64,000 nucleotides of DNA from Dyadobacter fermentans DSM 18053 (GTDB lineage: Bacteria > Bacteroidota > Bacteroidia > Cytophagales > Spirosomataceae), in contig NC_013037.1 of NCBI RefSeq assembly GCF_000023125.1, positions 5,372,501-5,436,500 of the forward strand, given 5' to 3'. Positions 28,357-36,256 of this stretch are shown here, piece after piece (within the stretch, counting starts at the first letter, position 1; each line of letters opens with the position of its first letter). Under the pieces are notes generated by a model, which saw only the letters and a program-made list of their open reading frames with translations, did no database searches and had not been told where the DNA came from. A program made the position numbers and the translations under genes.

Positions 28357-30063
28357 ATGAAACGCCGTAATTTCCTGGGAAGCGTCGCGCTTGGCGGCAG
28401 CTTGCTTTCCCAACCTTCCACTGAAAAGTCTGTACAAGCCACTCCCGGCCCGGATAACAAAGCAAAAGCCACATTGAGTGCCGACCTCGTGATCGCGGGC
28501 GGAGGCCTGGGCGGATGCGCGGCCGCATTGGCGGCATTGCGCAATGGTCTGTCGGTAATCCTCACCGAAGAAACCGACTGGATCGGAGGCCAGCTCTCGC
28601 AGCAGGGCGTTCCGCCCGACGAGCACCAGTGGATCGAAACGCACGGCGCCACGAAGGCTTACCGTGATTTCCGCACCGCCGTGCGTGAATACTACCAGAA
28701 AAACTACCCGCTCACCGCCGAAGCCCGCAGCCGCAAAAACCTCAACCCCGGCGACGGATCCGTGTCCAAGCTCTGCCACGAACCGCGTGTAGCCGTAGCC
28801 GTGCTCACCGACATGCTGAACCCGTACCTCAGCACCGGCAAGCTCACATTGCTTTTGGAACATAAAATCGTGGCTGCCGACGTAAAAGGCAACAAAGTAC
28901 AAGCCCTCACCGCCCAGAACCGTCGCAACAAAGCCTTGGTAACCCTCACCGCGCCCTATTTCGCGGACGCTACCGAGCTCGGCGACCTGCTGCCCATGAC
29001 CGGCACCGAATACGTCACCGGCGCCGAATCCAAAGCCGAAACCGGCGAATTCCACGCCCCCGAAAAAGCCGACCCGAACAATGTGCAGGCATTCACCGTC
29101 TGCTTCGCGATCGACTACCGCCCGGGCGAAAATCATGTGATCGAAAAGCCGCGCGAATACGATTTCTGGAAGAACTACGTGCCCAAAATGGGCAAACCCT
29201 GGTCGGGCAGGCTGCTGGACCTTTCCTACTCCAACCCCAAAACCCTCGAACCGAAACAGCTCGGCTTCCACCCGGAAGGCATCCCGACCGGCAATAATCT
29301 CAACCTCTGGCTCTACCGCCGCATCATCAACAAGGCCAACTTCGCCCCCGGTACCTATGCCGGCGACATTACCATCGTAAACTGGCCGCAAAACGACTAC
29401 ACCCTCGGCAACCTCATCGGCGCCAGCGAAAAGGACTTCGACAAGCATTTCGAACGCGGCAAGCAGCTCAGCCTCTCGCTCCTGTACTGGCTCCAAACCG
29501 AGGCCCCACGCCCCGACGGCGGCAAAGGCTGGCCCGGCATCCGCCTCCGCAAAGACGTCATGGGCACCGAAGACGGCCTCGCCAAATACCCTTACGTCCG
29601 CGAATCGCGGCGCATTAAAGCGCTATTTACCATTAAGGAAGAGCACGTCGGCGCCGAGCAGCGCGCTGCTGTCACCGGGCAATCTGCGGGCGTGAAAGCG
29701 GCTGCTTTTGAGGATAGCGTCGGGATTGGCTATTACCATATTGACTTGCACCCCAGCACCGGCGGGGATAATTACATTGATTTCGGGTCATTGCCGTTTC
29801 AGATTCCGTTGGGCGCGCTGCTGCCGGTGCGGATGGAGAATATTCTGCCTGCTAACAAGAATATTGGTACCACGCATATTACAAATGGATGTTACCGGCT
29901 GCATCCGGTGGAGTGGAGTATTGGGGAGGCTGTGGGGTTGTTGGTGAAGTATGCTTCTTCGAAGAATGTGCTTCCGCGTGCTGTAAGGGGGGATAAGGGG
30001 TTGTTGGCGGGGTTTCAGGGGTTTGTGAAGGGGGAGGGGATTGAGTTGGAGTGGAAAGGGTGA
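28357..30063 (+). CDS. Tat-exported FAD-dependent oxidoreductase
   Basis: A 568-residue protein opening with a twin-arginine signal (KRRNFLGSVALGGSLL). The FAD dinucleotide-binding motif GGGLGG follows with the TDWIGGQLSQQG region of FAD-dependent oxidoreductases related to xanthan-lyase-associated proteins. The C-terminal VGIGYYHIDLHPS, IPLGALLP and CYRLHPVEWSIGEA segments also match that family. Substrate is unknown. Codon use shifts inside the gene: to about 29600 the plus strand is C-rich at third positions, whereas the last ~400 nt is strongly G/T-rich. It ends 28 nt from the convergent AbiC-like gene that begins the accessory island. Confidence 0.85.
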   Translation: MKRRNFLGSVALGGSLLSQPSTEKSVQATPGPDNKAKATLSADLVIAGGGLGGCAAALAALRNGLSVILTEETDWIGGQLSQQGVPPDEHQWIETHGATKAYRDFRTAVREYYQKNYPLTAEARSRKNLNPGDGSVSKLCHEPRVAVAVLTDMLNPYLSTGKLTLLLEHKIVAADVKGNKVQALTAQNRRNKALVTLTAPYFADATELGDLLPMTGTEYVTGAESKAETGEFHAPEKADPNNVQAFTVCFAIDYRPGENHVIEKPREYDFWKNYVPKMGKPWSGRLLDLSYSNPKTLEPKQLGFHPEGIPTGNNLNLWLYRRIINKANFAPGTYAGDITIVNWPQNDYTLGNLIGASEKDFDKHFERGKQLSLSLLYWLQTEAPRPDGGKGWPGIRLRKDVMGTEDGLAKYPYVRESRRIKALFTIKEEHVGAEQRAAVTGQSAGVKAAAFEDSVGIGYYHIDLHPSTGGDNYIDFGSLPFQIPLGALLPVRMENILPANKNIGTTHITNGCYRLHPVEWSIGEAVGLLVKYASSKNVLPRAVRGDKGLLAGFQGFVKGEGIELEWKG

Positions 30064-30091
30064 GGGAGAAAGATTTTTTATGCTATCGATG

Positions 30092-31060
30092 TTATTCTTG
30101 AAATATACCCTCTATGGCATGGTCTAGACTGATTAATTGCCTCTTCATAAGACTGTCAAGTAAATTGTATTTTTTTACGAGTCTCATCATATTTGAATTA
30201 GCTAGACAATGGTAGTATAGTAGCATTAACTCCGGGCCTGACATTTGAGAGTGAATATATTGGCCATATTTAGCATATCGATAAGTAATCGTTACTTGCT
30301 CGTCGTTTGTGCCAGAATTTGAAGCTTCCTGATGTTCGGTCGTTTCTAGAAAATTCAGAATATGCAATATGTTCCTAAAATAGTGGCCAACTATGTAGTG
30401 GTATTTTTGATGATAAATCTGATAACATAAAATTGCTTTTTCTATTGGCAACGAGTGTCCGTACTCTTCCCAAATATCCTTGCTTATCTTGTAGTAGGTA
30501 ATCGCAAATTCTCGTTGAGCGTCAGGCCACAGATGTCCGTCGGCTTTTTCAGCTTCTTCGGCTGTTGCATAGCCTATTGCGGGTATACTTGCATAATACC
30601 CTTGATCATAAATTTCGTACTTTTCACGTTCTAACGCTTGGCGAATTCGCTTCAATTCACGTTTGCTAAAATGAAAAAACTCTCGACCCTTTACTGACAC
30701 AGTACGGATTTTGCTAATTGTGTGGAGTTCGTCTATCGACGCGATATTAGTATTAGTGATATCTTGTTGGTTTCTAAGGAGATTAAAAAAAACGTTTTCA
30801 AAGTTCTGCTGCTTAAATTCATTTCGCGTTGCGGTCAGCTCTTGTCGTTGTAATGCTAGTTCTTGTTTTTGCATAGACAACGAATATATAATTCCCGCTA
30901 GTGCAAGACCGGAAAATAACGCATTTACAGCGCCAAATTTATCACCAAAAATTCCTTGATCTTTTACTTCGACAAAAGTGTCAATACAAATCCAACTAAT
31001 GACCCATATTAGCGTGATTACAAGAGCTAAAAGACCAAATGATTGTTCTGATTTTTTCAT
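30092..31060 (-). CDS. AbiC-like (putative phage abortive infection) membrane protein
   Basis: A 322-residue protein resembling the putAbiC family. Two N-terminal membrane helices (about 10-29 and 42-60, KFGAVNALFSGLALAGIIYSL) are followed by a coiled coil (about 61-88, QELALQRQELTATRNEFKQQ) and the family motif NVFFNLLRNQQDI. A long helical cytoplasmic domain carries YHYIVGHYFRNILHILNFLE. Relatives are linked to abortive infection, but the mechanism is not established. It is the last gene of the SIR2-HerA-KTSC operon, 5 nt after KTSC. Codon use is AT-rich like its operon mates and unlike flanking genes, which fits horizontal transfer. Confidence 0.85.
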   Translation of the reverse strand: MKKSEQSFGLLALVITLIWVISWICIDTFVEVKDQGIFGDKFGAVNALFSGLALAGIIYSLSMQKQELALQRQELTATRNEFKQQNFENVFFNLLRNQQDITNTNIASIDELHTISKIRTVSVKGREFFHFSKRELKRIRQALEREKYEIYDQGYYASIPAIGYATAEEAEKADGHLWPDAQREFAITYYKISKDIWEEYGHSLPIEKAILCYQIYHQKYHYIVGHYFRNILHILNFLETTEHQEASNSGTNDEQVTITYRYAKYGQYIHSQMSGPELMLLYYHCLANSNMMRLVKKYNLLDSLMKRQLISLDHAIEGIFQE

Positions 31061-31065
31061 TTATT

Positions 31066-31290
31066 CTAAACCCGTGAGTAACTGTATCCGCCTTTCTTTA
31101 TATATAAATTATGAAATTGCCCTTTAGATGGTGCGGATATGAAGGCGAGATAAATTTCACTGGGGACTAAATAATACTCGTAGGTCCCGCTCTTTAGAAA
31201 GACAACACGCAATGTGCCAGTTGCTTCATCATAGCCTATCGCCTGCACTGTGCTGGACGATACATCAATCATTTCCATATCGTTAGACAA
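31066..31290 (-). CDS. KTSC domain mini-protein
   Basis: A 74-residue single-domain protein of the KTSC family, named after the C-terminal domain of some lysyl-tRNA synthetases and suggested, not proven, to bind RNA. The landmark central YxY motif is present (GTYEYYLVPSEIYLAFISA), preceded by VSSSTVQAIGYDEATGTLRV and followed by the Ser-rich SAPSKGQFHNLYIK loop. It sits one base after the herA stop and 5 nt before the AbiC-like gene, so it is surely part of the operon. The N-terminus starts MSNDMEMIDV, and the internal Met at residue 5 is an alternative start. Confidence 0.85.
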   Translation of the reverse strand: MSNDMEMIDVSSSTVQAIGYDEATGTLRVVFLKSGTYEYYLVPSEIYLAFISAPSKGQFHNLYIKKGGYSYSRV

Positions 31291-31291
31291 A

Positions 31292-33073
31292 TTATATTTT
31301 TTGTTTTCTCCAATTAGTTAAAGCCATTGAAAAATTTGGCTTGGCAGGCTCGACTTTATTCCAAGTTTCTGAAGGAAGTGGGTCTCCACTATCCGGACGC
31401 GGTGTAACCTCATAAATAGCTACTCGACTTGGAATCTTTATAGCCTCACCAACTACTATTGCTTCTCCTGTCCTAAGTGATGGCAGATAGTCAGACAAGT
31501 TGCCGGAGTTATCTGGTAGGTAAGACTTTATAATTGATTGGTCATCGGACGTTGATAAACGTAACGCGATGAAGGTCCCGCATTGGGATAGAATAGATGT
31601 ATCTAAATCAGATGGACGCTGACTAATGATTATAGCCCCAATTCCGTATTTTCTCCCCTCTTTACAGACTCTTTGTACCGCAGAAGTGGCATAGCCCTGA
31701 ACATGTACCCCTCCACCCCCATGAGGCAAGTAGGAGTGTGCTTCTTCAAAGACTAGTAGGAGCGGCCGCTGCCTACCGATACCATCAATTTTACGTCCCC
31801 AAAACATTGTCTCGTACGTAAGTCTCGTAATTTGTCCAACAGCCAAATCAATGATATTGTAGGGGATTCCTCCTAGATCAAGAATGGTTATCGGCTTGTC
31901 ATGGTTCAGCCAATCATTTAGAAGTGAATTCAAATCAATATTTATTCCGTCGTATTCTGCGCAATCGAATAAAAATCCCAGTCGGTTGTCCAATAATTTT
32001 CCTCTAAGCTTTCCCAGATATGACAACATCAGTTTGCTCGGATCATAAATAAAAGGTGGTGATGAACCCGTACCAGCGGGATTAAATTGAGGTAATTCCA
32101 GTGTTTCTTTACTGCCAATTATTGGTTCTCCATTTTCGTCTACTTTAAAGGAAATGGTGCTGAGATCACTCTTAACTTGAACGGTACAGTTCGTCTCGAT
32201 ATATAGTTCATACCAAATCTTCTTTAAATCAAACGGGATTGGTGAATCAACTGTTATTTGGTTTTCCGGGATAGCTCCACTTAGTAACTTACTTGCATTT
32301 TCTATTTTCTGCTTCAAAATCTCCTGTTGAAGTTTAAGGTCTTGCGCTGAATCCATAGCCTGCTTTTTATCAAACAGGATTAACGCTAATTCATTATATG
32401 ATAAGCACCAATAGGGTATCTTAAGGGGATTTTTGCCGCCAATTGAATAAACTTTGCTTTGGTTTTGTAGAGCCGTGTGATATTCAGAGTGTGGATCAAT
32501 TAATATTATTTTTGCTTTTGGATAATTTCCTGTATTTATAGATTGGAGCAAAGCAGAGACAGAATTAGATTTTCCAGATCCCGTAGAACCAACAACTGCA
32601 CAATGACGGGTTACAAGCTTGTCGATGTCTAGAAGGGCTGGTATGGAGTCAGAATTTGCAATACTTCCAATATTAATATAATTTACATTAGAAATTTTTC
32701 CATAAATATTTTCCAAGTCACTTTCGGAAACCAAGTGTACTTCGTCGCCAATGGTTGGGAATTGGCTAATTCCTTTCTGAAATGTCTTTGTAGTTGAGCC
32801 CTCACCTACAAGTTGAATAGTCATCCACCTAGTACCATACGGGAGTTTGTCAACTAAGTTTTCAGGAACGGCGCTTGCGCCAACCTGCACGATGATACCA
32901 TACAATAGCGAGAAGCCAAGGGGAATCTTGATGAAGGTACCTATTTGTCCAATTCTGTATCCATGTCCATCAACATAAGCTAGTCCTGACAATGAGTCGT
33001 TCGAGAGTAAAACTTTAACTGTTGACCCCTTTACATCTTCGATAGTGCCAAGTAGTGTTGCTTTTTGTTTCAT
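31292..33073 (-). CDS. HerA/DUF87-family hexameric DNA translocase ATPase
   Basis: A 593-residue HerA-type ATPase. The N-terminal HAS barrel (GHGYRIGQIGTFIKIPLG) is followed by Walker A GSTGSGKS (162-169), an insertion of about 150 residues (240-390), and Walker B LLLVFEEAH (438-446) with its catalytic Glu pair. The SQRPSDLD sensor/arginine-finger region is near 485-492 and the C-terminal brace ends in WRKQKI. HerA proteins form hexameric rings that translocate DNA. Next to SIR2 they form the SIR2-HerA antiphage complex. The ATG overlaps the SIR2 stop by 4 nt, so a fixed stoichiometry is likely. Confidence 0.93.
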   Translation of the reverse strand: MKQKATLLGTIEDVKGSTVKVLLSNDSLSGLAYVDGHGYRIGQIGTFIKIPLGFSLLYGIIVQVGASAVPENLVDKLPYGTRWMTIQLVGEGSTTKTFQKGISQFPTIGDEVHLVSESDLENIYGKISNVNYINIGSIANSDSIPALLDIDKLVTRHCAVVGSTGSGKSNSVSALLQSINTGNYPKAKIILIDPHSEYHTALQNQSKVYSIGGKNPLKIPYWCLSYNELALILFDKKQAMDSAQDLKLQQEILKQKIENASKLLSGAIPENQITVDSPIPFDLKKIWYELYIETNCTVQVKSDLSTISFKVDENGEPIIGSKETLELPQFNPAGTGSSPPFIYDPSKLMLSYLGKLRGKLLDNRLGFLFDCAEYDGINIDLNSLLNDWLNHDKPITILDLGGIPYNIIDLAVGQITRLTYETMFWGRKIDGIGRQRPLLLVFEEAHSYLPHGGGGVHVQGYATSAVQRVCKEGRKYGIGAIIISQRPSDLDTSILSQCGTFIALRLSTSDDQSIIKSYLPDNSGNLSDYLPSLRTGEAIVVGEAIKIPSRVAIYEVTPRPDSGDPLPSETWNKVEPAKPNFSMALTNWRKQKI

Positions 33074-34275
33074 TTTGCAGGCTGATTATCTTGGACGACA
33101 AGATGGTGGAGAAAGTTTCCGAAATGTCGAAAATCTCCTAGTTGAAGCTTCCATGTCTTCAGAGTTTTCGAACCATCGTTTGGGTCCTGAATATCCTCGG
33201 TTTGGATAACCCCAGCTATATTATCTTCTGGATTATACTTGACTACTTTCCATTTTCCTCGCTTCGTGCCAATCATAGCCTCGTCGAGTGCCCAAAGGCC
33301 TATGTTTGGCCTTGATTTTGCCATTGCCAATGCTTTGGGATAACCTTCCAAATTTCCGAAAAGTAGAGCTACTATCATTGAGGATGGGTTGGCTACTAAC
33401 GCGTTAAGCATTGCATCATTGATATGGTCATCATTAAAGGAATAACCTGACGTAATAAGTACGCTTGAATCATTTTTTATAGATCTTGTAAGGTGATCCA
33501 ATAGAGCCAAGTAGGGCATTTTGCGGCTCTGATCGTATTTAAGATGAGAGGGATAAATAAGGGGCGAATTTATCGAGTCGATTTTGACGCCGGTGCTCCT
33601 GTGAATTTTCGAGTCGGACTTATACCAATTAAGGGAGCCATGGATTTTCCAAACCCTTGTCCAATGCTTTGGAATTTGGTTATCTTCAACAGCCTTCAAG
33701 TCAAAAAATGAGTTTCTTGACCCAACGAATCCATCAAAATAAGGGATCAATGATTCTTCTAGTGCTTGCTCAAGAAGAAGGTCATAATTTGTAGTAAATA
33801 TATCGACTGCTTGTTCCCGGTCGATTGAGGCAATCCAAGCAGATAACTGATGATATGGAGTTTCACTATCGGGTAAAGCTACATCTATTAAATCAACGAT
33901 TTTGTGGCATATCACCTTTTCAATTTCCGCTAGGTCATTTTGTGAGAACCCCCTTACCTTTCCCTTCCCCGCAACATGACCAAGTGCTCTGATGAAACTT
34001 AATACTTGTTCTATGTTTTCATGGTCAATGCCATCTGAGCTAATTTCTTGTAGTAAATCTTGATATCTATGAGAAATGTTGCCGGGTTCAGCGAAGTGTA
34101 CATTGACTTTCTGCGACAACTCCTTTATTGCCGGAATAAGTGGCCAAGCACCAGCAGGCATGGTTACACCTAATGGACAACCAGCAGATATGAAAAATGC
34201 CAACGGCTTTTTCCCGTTGGATAATATTTGACTTAGGAAATTTATTTGTTTTGAAGGATCATGAAAGATTTGCAT
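33070..34275 (-). CDS. SIR2-family NADase-type effector of a SIR2-HerA defence system
   Basis: A 401-residue SIR2-like protein. It has the N-terminal nucleotide-binding stretch FFISAGCPLGV (28-38), the NAD-site motif TTNYD (161-165, Asn163) and the IHGSLNW motif (211-217, His212), plus a GYSFNDDHIND segment. These are the Asn and His used by defence SIR2 proteins for NAD hydrolysis. It is the first gene of the operon and is followed by herA with a 4-nt overlap, the arrangement of SIR2-HerA antiphage systems, in which the SIR2/HerA complex acts on NAD and/or DNA after infection. Its AT-rich codons differ from the neighbouring core genes. Confidence 0.92.
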   Translation of the reverse strand: MQIFHDPSKQINFLSQILSNGKKPLAFFISAGCPLGVTMPAGAWPLIPAIKELSQKVNVHFAEPGNISHRYQDLLQEISSDGIDHENIEQVLSFIRALGHVAGKGKVRGFSQNDLAEIEKVICHKIVDLIDVALPDSETPYHQLSAWIASIDREQAVDIFTTNYDLLLEQALEESLIPYFDGFVGSRNSFFDLKAVEDNQIPKHWTRVWKIHGSLNWYKSDSKIHRSTGVKIDSINSPLIYPSHLKYDQSRKMPYLALLDHLTRSIKNDSSVLITSGYSFNDDHINDAMLNALVANPSSMIVALLFGNLEGYPKALAMAKSRPNIGLWALDEAMIGTKRGKWKVVKYNPEDNIAGVIQTEDIQDPNDGSKTLKTWKLQLGDFRHFGNFLHHLVVQDNQPAK

Positions 34276-34318
34276 TGTGAATTGGGAGGGTTTGAATTCT
34301 ACAATACAATTACTTAAA

Positions 34319-34347
34319 TAAATTTATTTATCTAAAATATTTAACAA
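34319..34347 (-). promoter_or_regulatory. Candidate promoter of the SIR2-HerA-KTSC-AbiC operon
   Basis: On the minus strand TTG (34345-34347), 18 nt, then TAAATTTA (34319-34326, seven of eight positions of TAnnTTTG), 44 nt before the SIR2 start in a very AT-rich stretch. The rest of 34348-34482 holds no feature I can support. Confidence 0.4.
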
Positions 34348-34482
34348 AAAATATTGACGACGTAATGTTTGTGGTAGCGAAATAAGCCAGTAGCTCTGTA
34401 CGCTGCCATTAATTGATCCTAATAATTCTCACATCTCTGGACAACCTACGATACCTACTTTGGCATGGGTCATTAGATATGT

Positions 34483-34905
34483 TTATGGCCCCTCAATCAA
34501 CCGCTCCAACCGCCCCATCATCTCATCCTTCTCCTTCAACATCCGCTCGTACAAAGCAATCTTCTCTTCATGAAGCTGCATTAATTTATCAATAGGATGA
34601 AAAGTCGGGTTGTTGTTAACCGCATTCAACATAGCATTGTCATTGAATGTATTAGAAATCACATTCACCGCCTTTTCCTCATCAAAATTCCGAATCGCTT
34701 CCACAGGTATTTTCAGTATCGCCGCTACTTGTTCCAAAATGTCGGAATCGATCTTTTCGCGCTGTTCGAGCGTGGAGATTCTTTGCTGGTTCCAATCGCT
34801 GCCGAGCTCGAAGGCGAGCATGTCCTGTTTGATTCCGAGCATTTCGCGGAACCGTTTCACGTTGCGGCCTTCGTGGATCTTCGGGTTGGAGGTAGTATGT
34901 GTCAT
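34483..34905 (-). CDS. XRE-family helix-turn-helix regulator with C-terminal coiled coil
   Basis: A 140-residue regulator. The HTH (about residues 15-55) reads KRFREMLGIKQDMLAFELG and then WNQQRISTLEQREKID, the standard XRE fold. The C-terminal 45 residues (LMQLHEEKIALYERMLKEKD) form a coiled coil likely used for dimer or partner contacts. The ATG at 34905 was preferred to 34947 because homologous regulators begin close to the HTH. It is divergent from the small gene at 35083, and the shared 177-nt gap carries palindromes that could be its operators. Target genes are unknown. Confidence 0.85.
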   Translation of the reverse strand: MTHTTSNPKIHEGRNVKRFREMLGIKQDMLAFELGSDWNQQRISTLEQREKIDSDILEQVAAILKIPVEAIRNFDEEKAVNVISNTFNDNAMLNAVNNNPTFHPIDKLMQLHEEKIALYERMLKEKDEMMGRLERLIEGP

Positions 34906-34980
34906 ACCGGGGCTATTTCGTTGAAAAGGCAATTTATATAAATCCATCGGGAAGTGTTCCGGTAATTTACAGGTATTTCG

Positions 34981-35052
34981 GCGTAAGTTACGCGGCCCGC
35001 GGGTTGGGTACGGGTTGCAGGAATGCGTGCTTTACGGAAAACGTAAATGCAC
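34981..35052. promoter_or_regulatory. Cluster of three palindromes in the divergent XRE intergenic region
   Basis: GCGTAAGTTACGC (34981-34993), CCCGCGGG (34996-35003) and a hairpin with arms GTGCTTTACG / CGTAAATGCAC (35027-35052). The first and third share the half-site TTACG. They lie between the divergently transcribed XRE regulator and the 87-residue gene, the expected place for an autoregulatory operator. Confidence 0.45.
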
Positions 35053-35082
35053 GGTTTGTGCCACACTTCTTACACCCACAAA

Positions 35083-35346
35083 ATGAGCACAGAAACACAC
35101 TCTATCGAATGCACGGATGCGATGTTGCGGGCCTATGGCCGCGAGGTAGGCAAGCTCCTGAGCAGCAGCAGTGCCGAATGCTGGCGGGACGAACTCTGGA
35201 CGATCTTCACCGGCTACATCATCTCCCTCAAAGAACAAGGCCCCGCGCCGGAGCTTTGCGATACGTACTTTTCGTTTAAGGAGCTGATTGCGTTTTTTGA
35301 GAATGTGGAGCGGATTGGGAGTGGGGAGGGGGAGAACGCAATGTAA
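35083..35346 (+). CDS. Small acidic protein of unknown function
   Basis: I do not recognise this 87-residue protein. It starts MSTETHSIECTDAMLRAYG, looks mostly helical, has one Cys-rich/Trp patch (SSAECWRDELWTIFTGYI) and ends in FFENVERIGSGEGENAM. The ATG at 35083 was chosen over 35047 because the latter lies just after a strong hairpin. The gene is divergent from an XRE regulator. The last ~70 nt turn strongly G-rich, and a 23-nt piece of this tail is repeated exactly at 36071-36093, beyond the SUFU gene, suggesting past duplication of its 3' end. Confidence 0.6.
   Translation: MSTETHSIECTDAMLRAYGREVGKLLSSSSAECWRDELWTIFTGYIISLKEQGPAPELCDTYFSFKELIAFFENVERIGSGEGENAM
35299..35321 (+). repeat. 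23-bp direct repeat, copy 1
   Basis: Identical to 36071-36093. It encodes ENVERIGS in the tail of the 87-residue protein. A TTTAAGGAG also precedes both copies (35274-35282 and 36040-36048). Confidence 0.85.
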
Positions 35347-35368
35347 CGGCGACTGCCCTCACCTGCTG

Positions 35369-36033
35369 TCAGGCAACGGGTTCTCTGTCCAGGTCGCTAT
35401 ACGGATAATACCCGGCTTCTTTCAGCTTTTGCAGCAATTCGGACGTTCCGTTTTCCCTCGCGAAGTCCAGCTCGCTTGCAAAAACGGTAATGCACAGGAG
35501 CAAATGGTGTTTTCGGGTGCCGACTATAAGTTCCTTGTTGTCGGGTTCGTAGAGGTCCAATACAACATATGTGTTTTCCTCGTCGTCTCCATTGGGCACT
35601 TCGCAGGTTTCACCTGGATTCAGCACTGCTTCTTGTGAGAAAAGGCCGATGGTCGTGAAAATATGGCAAACTTCTCGCTCTATTAGATCGAAAGGTGTCG
35701 GCATTTCTTTGCCGGAATCATAACTGAGTTTGGTAAAAGCTACCAGCTCGTAGGTCCCGAAGCGGTTGCGCCGTGGGCCGTTCCCATCCGGATCAAAAGC
35801 TCCATCGTTGCAAAGCCGGTGCCCGGAATGTGGTTCGGGAAGTAGTACATATCCACCGCCCCGCCTACTGCAAAAGGGATTATTGCATGTCCGACAATAT
35901 CATGCATTTTGCCGAGCACGTTTTCGAGGCCTTTTCGCTTAGCCTCGTAGTCTGCCTCAAATTCTTCCTCGCTAAATTCTCTCGGGGGCAGGTTGTCTTG
36001 TTTTTTGAAAAGGTTTTTGACAAAATTCAGCAT
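35369..36033 (-). pseudogene. Suppressor-of-fused (SUFU) domain protein, disrupted by a frameshift
   Basis: Two reading frames join into one SUFU-family protein. From the ATG at 36033 the first frame gives about 78 residues (HDIVGHAIIPFAVGGAVDMY, then FPNHIPGTGFATMEL). At the four-A run 35795-35798 (TTTT on the coding strand) the sequence must gain one base to continue as FDPDGNGPRRNRFGTYELVAFTK and run to the stop at 35369. With that base restored the protein would be 221 residues, a normal SUFU length. As written, the first frame ends at 35740. SUFU domains in bacteria are known as immunity proteins of polymorphic toxins. It could be a true pseudogene, homopolymer slippage or a sequencing error. 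Confidence 0.85.
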
Positions 36034-36070
36034 ATGATTTTTAAGGAGGGAAGTTGCTAGTCCAATTTTC

Positions 36071-36093
36071 GAGAATGTGGAGCGGATTGGGAG
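36071..36093 (+). repeat. 23-bp direct repeat, copy 2 (decayed gene tail)
   Basis: Exact copy of 35299-35321, located 37 nt upstream of the SUFU start, so the SUFU gene is bracketed by the pair. In the plus frame it still reads FENVERIG, the tail of the 87-residue protein, but no start or complete frame remains. Confidence 0.8.
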
Positions 36094-36103
36094 AGAGGAG
36101 CCG

Positions 36104-36256
36104 CTATTCAGGCTTGACGTGCGTGATTTTGCCATCTCTCATGACCACGAGCACGCTGTTTTTCTGCTTCTTGTATTCGATGAGTTTTTCGTAGGCCTTG
36201 TCCAGGCCGGCAAGAAGCTTGTCTCGTAATTCCATTTGCTCTTTAACCGTGGTCAT
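36104..36256 (-). CDS. 50-residue zeta-toxin partner (putative antitoxin)
   Basis: A short gene for MTTVKEQMELRDKLLAG continuing to a Lys-rich helix and the C-terminal VLVVMRDGKITHVKPE. Its ATG lies inside the last codons of the zeta toxin gene (14-nt overlap, 36243-36256), a strong sign of translational coupling. The protein is helical, small and highly charged, as expected of an antitoxin or toxin chaperone. I recall similar small proteins beside zeta toxins in Bacteroidota but cannot check this here. The order toxin-then-partner is the reverse of the epsilon-zeta operons of Gram-positive plasmids. Confidence 0.65.
   Translation of the reverse strand: MTTVKEQMELRDKLLAGLDKAYEKLIEYKKQKNSVLVVMRDGKITHVKPE

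Noticed and set aside
28348..29496. 382-codon minus-strand frame opposite the FAD oxidoreductase
   Set aside because: The plus-strand gene has clear FAD motifs and a Tat signal. The antisense product is composition-driven and domainless.
36071..36240. A plus-strand gene starting FENVERIGREEP
   Set aside because: Only a tail matching the 87-residue gene is present, with no start codon in frame. It is a decayed duplicate.
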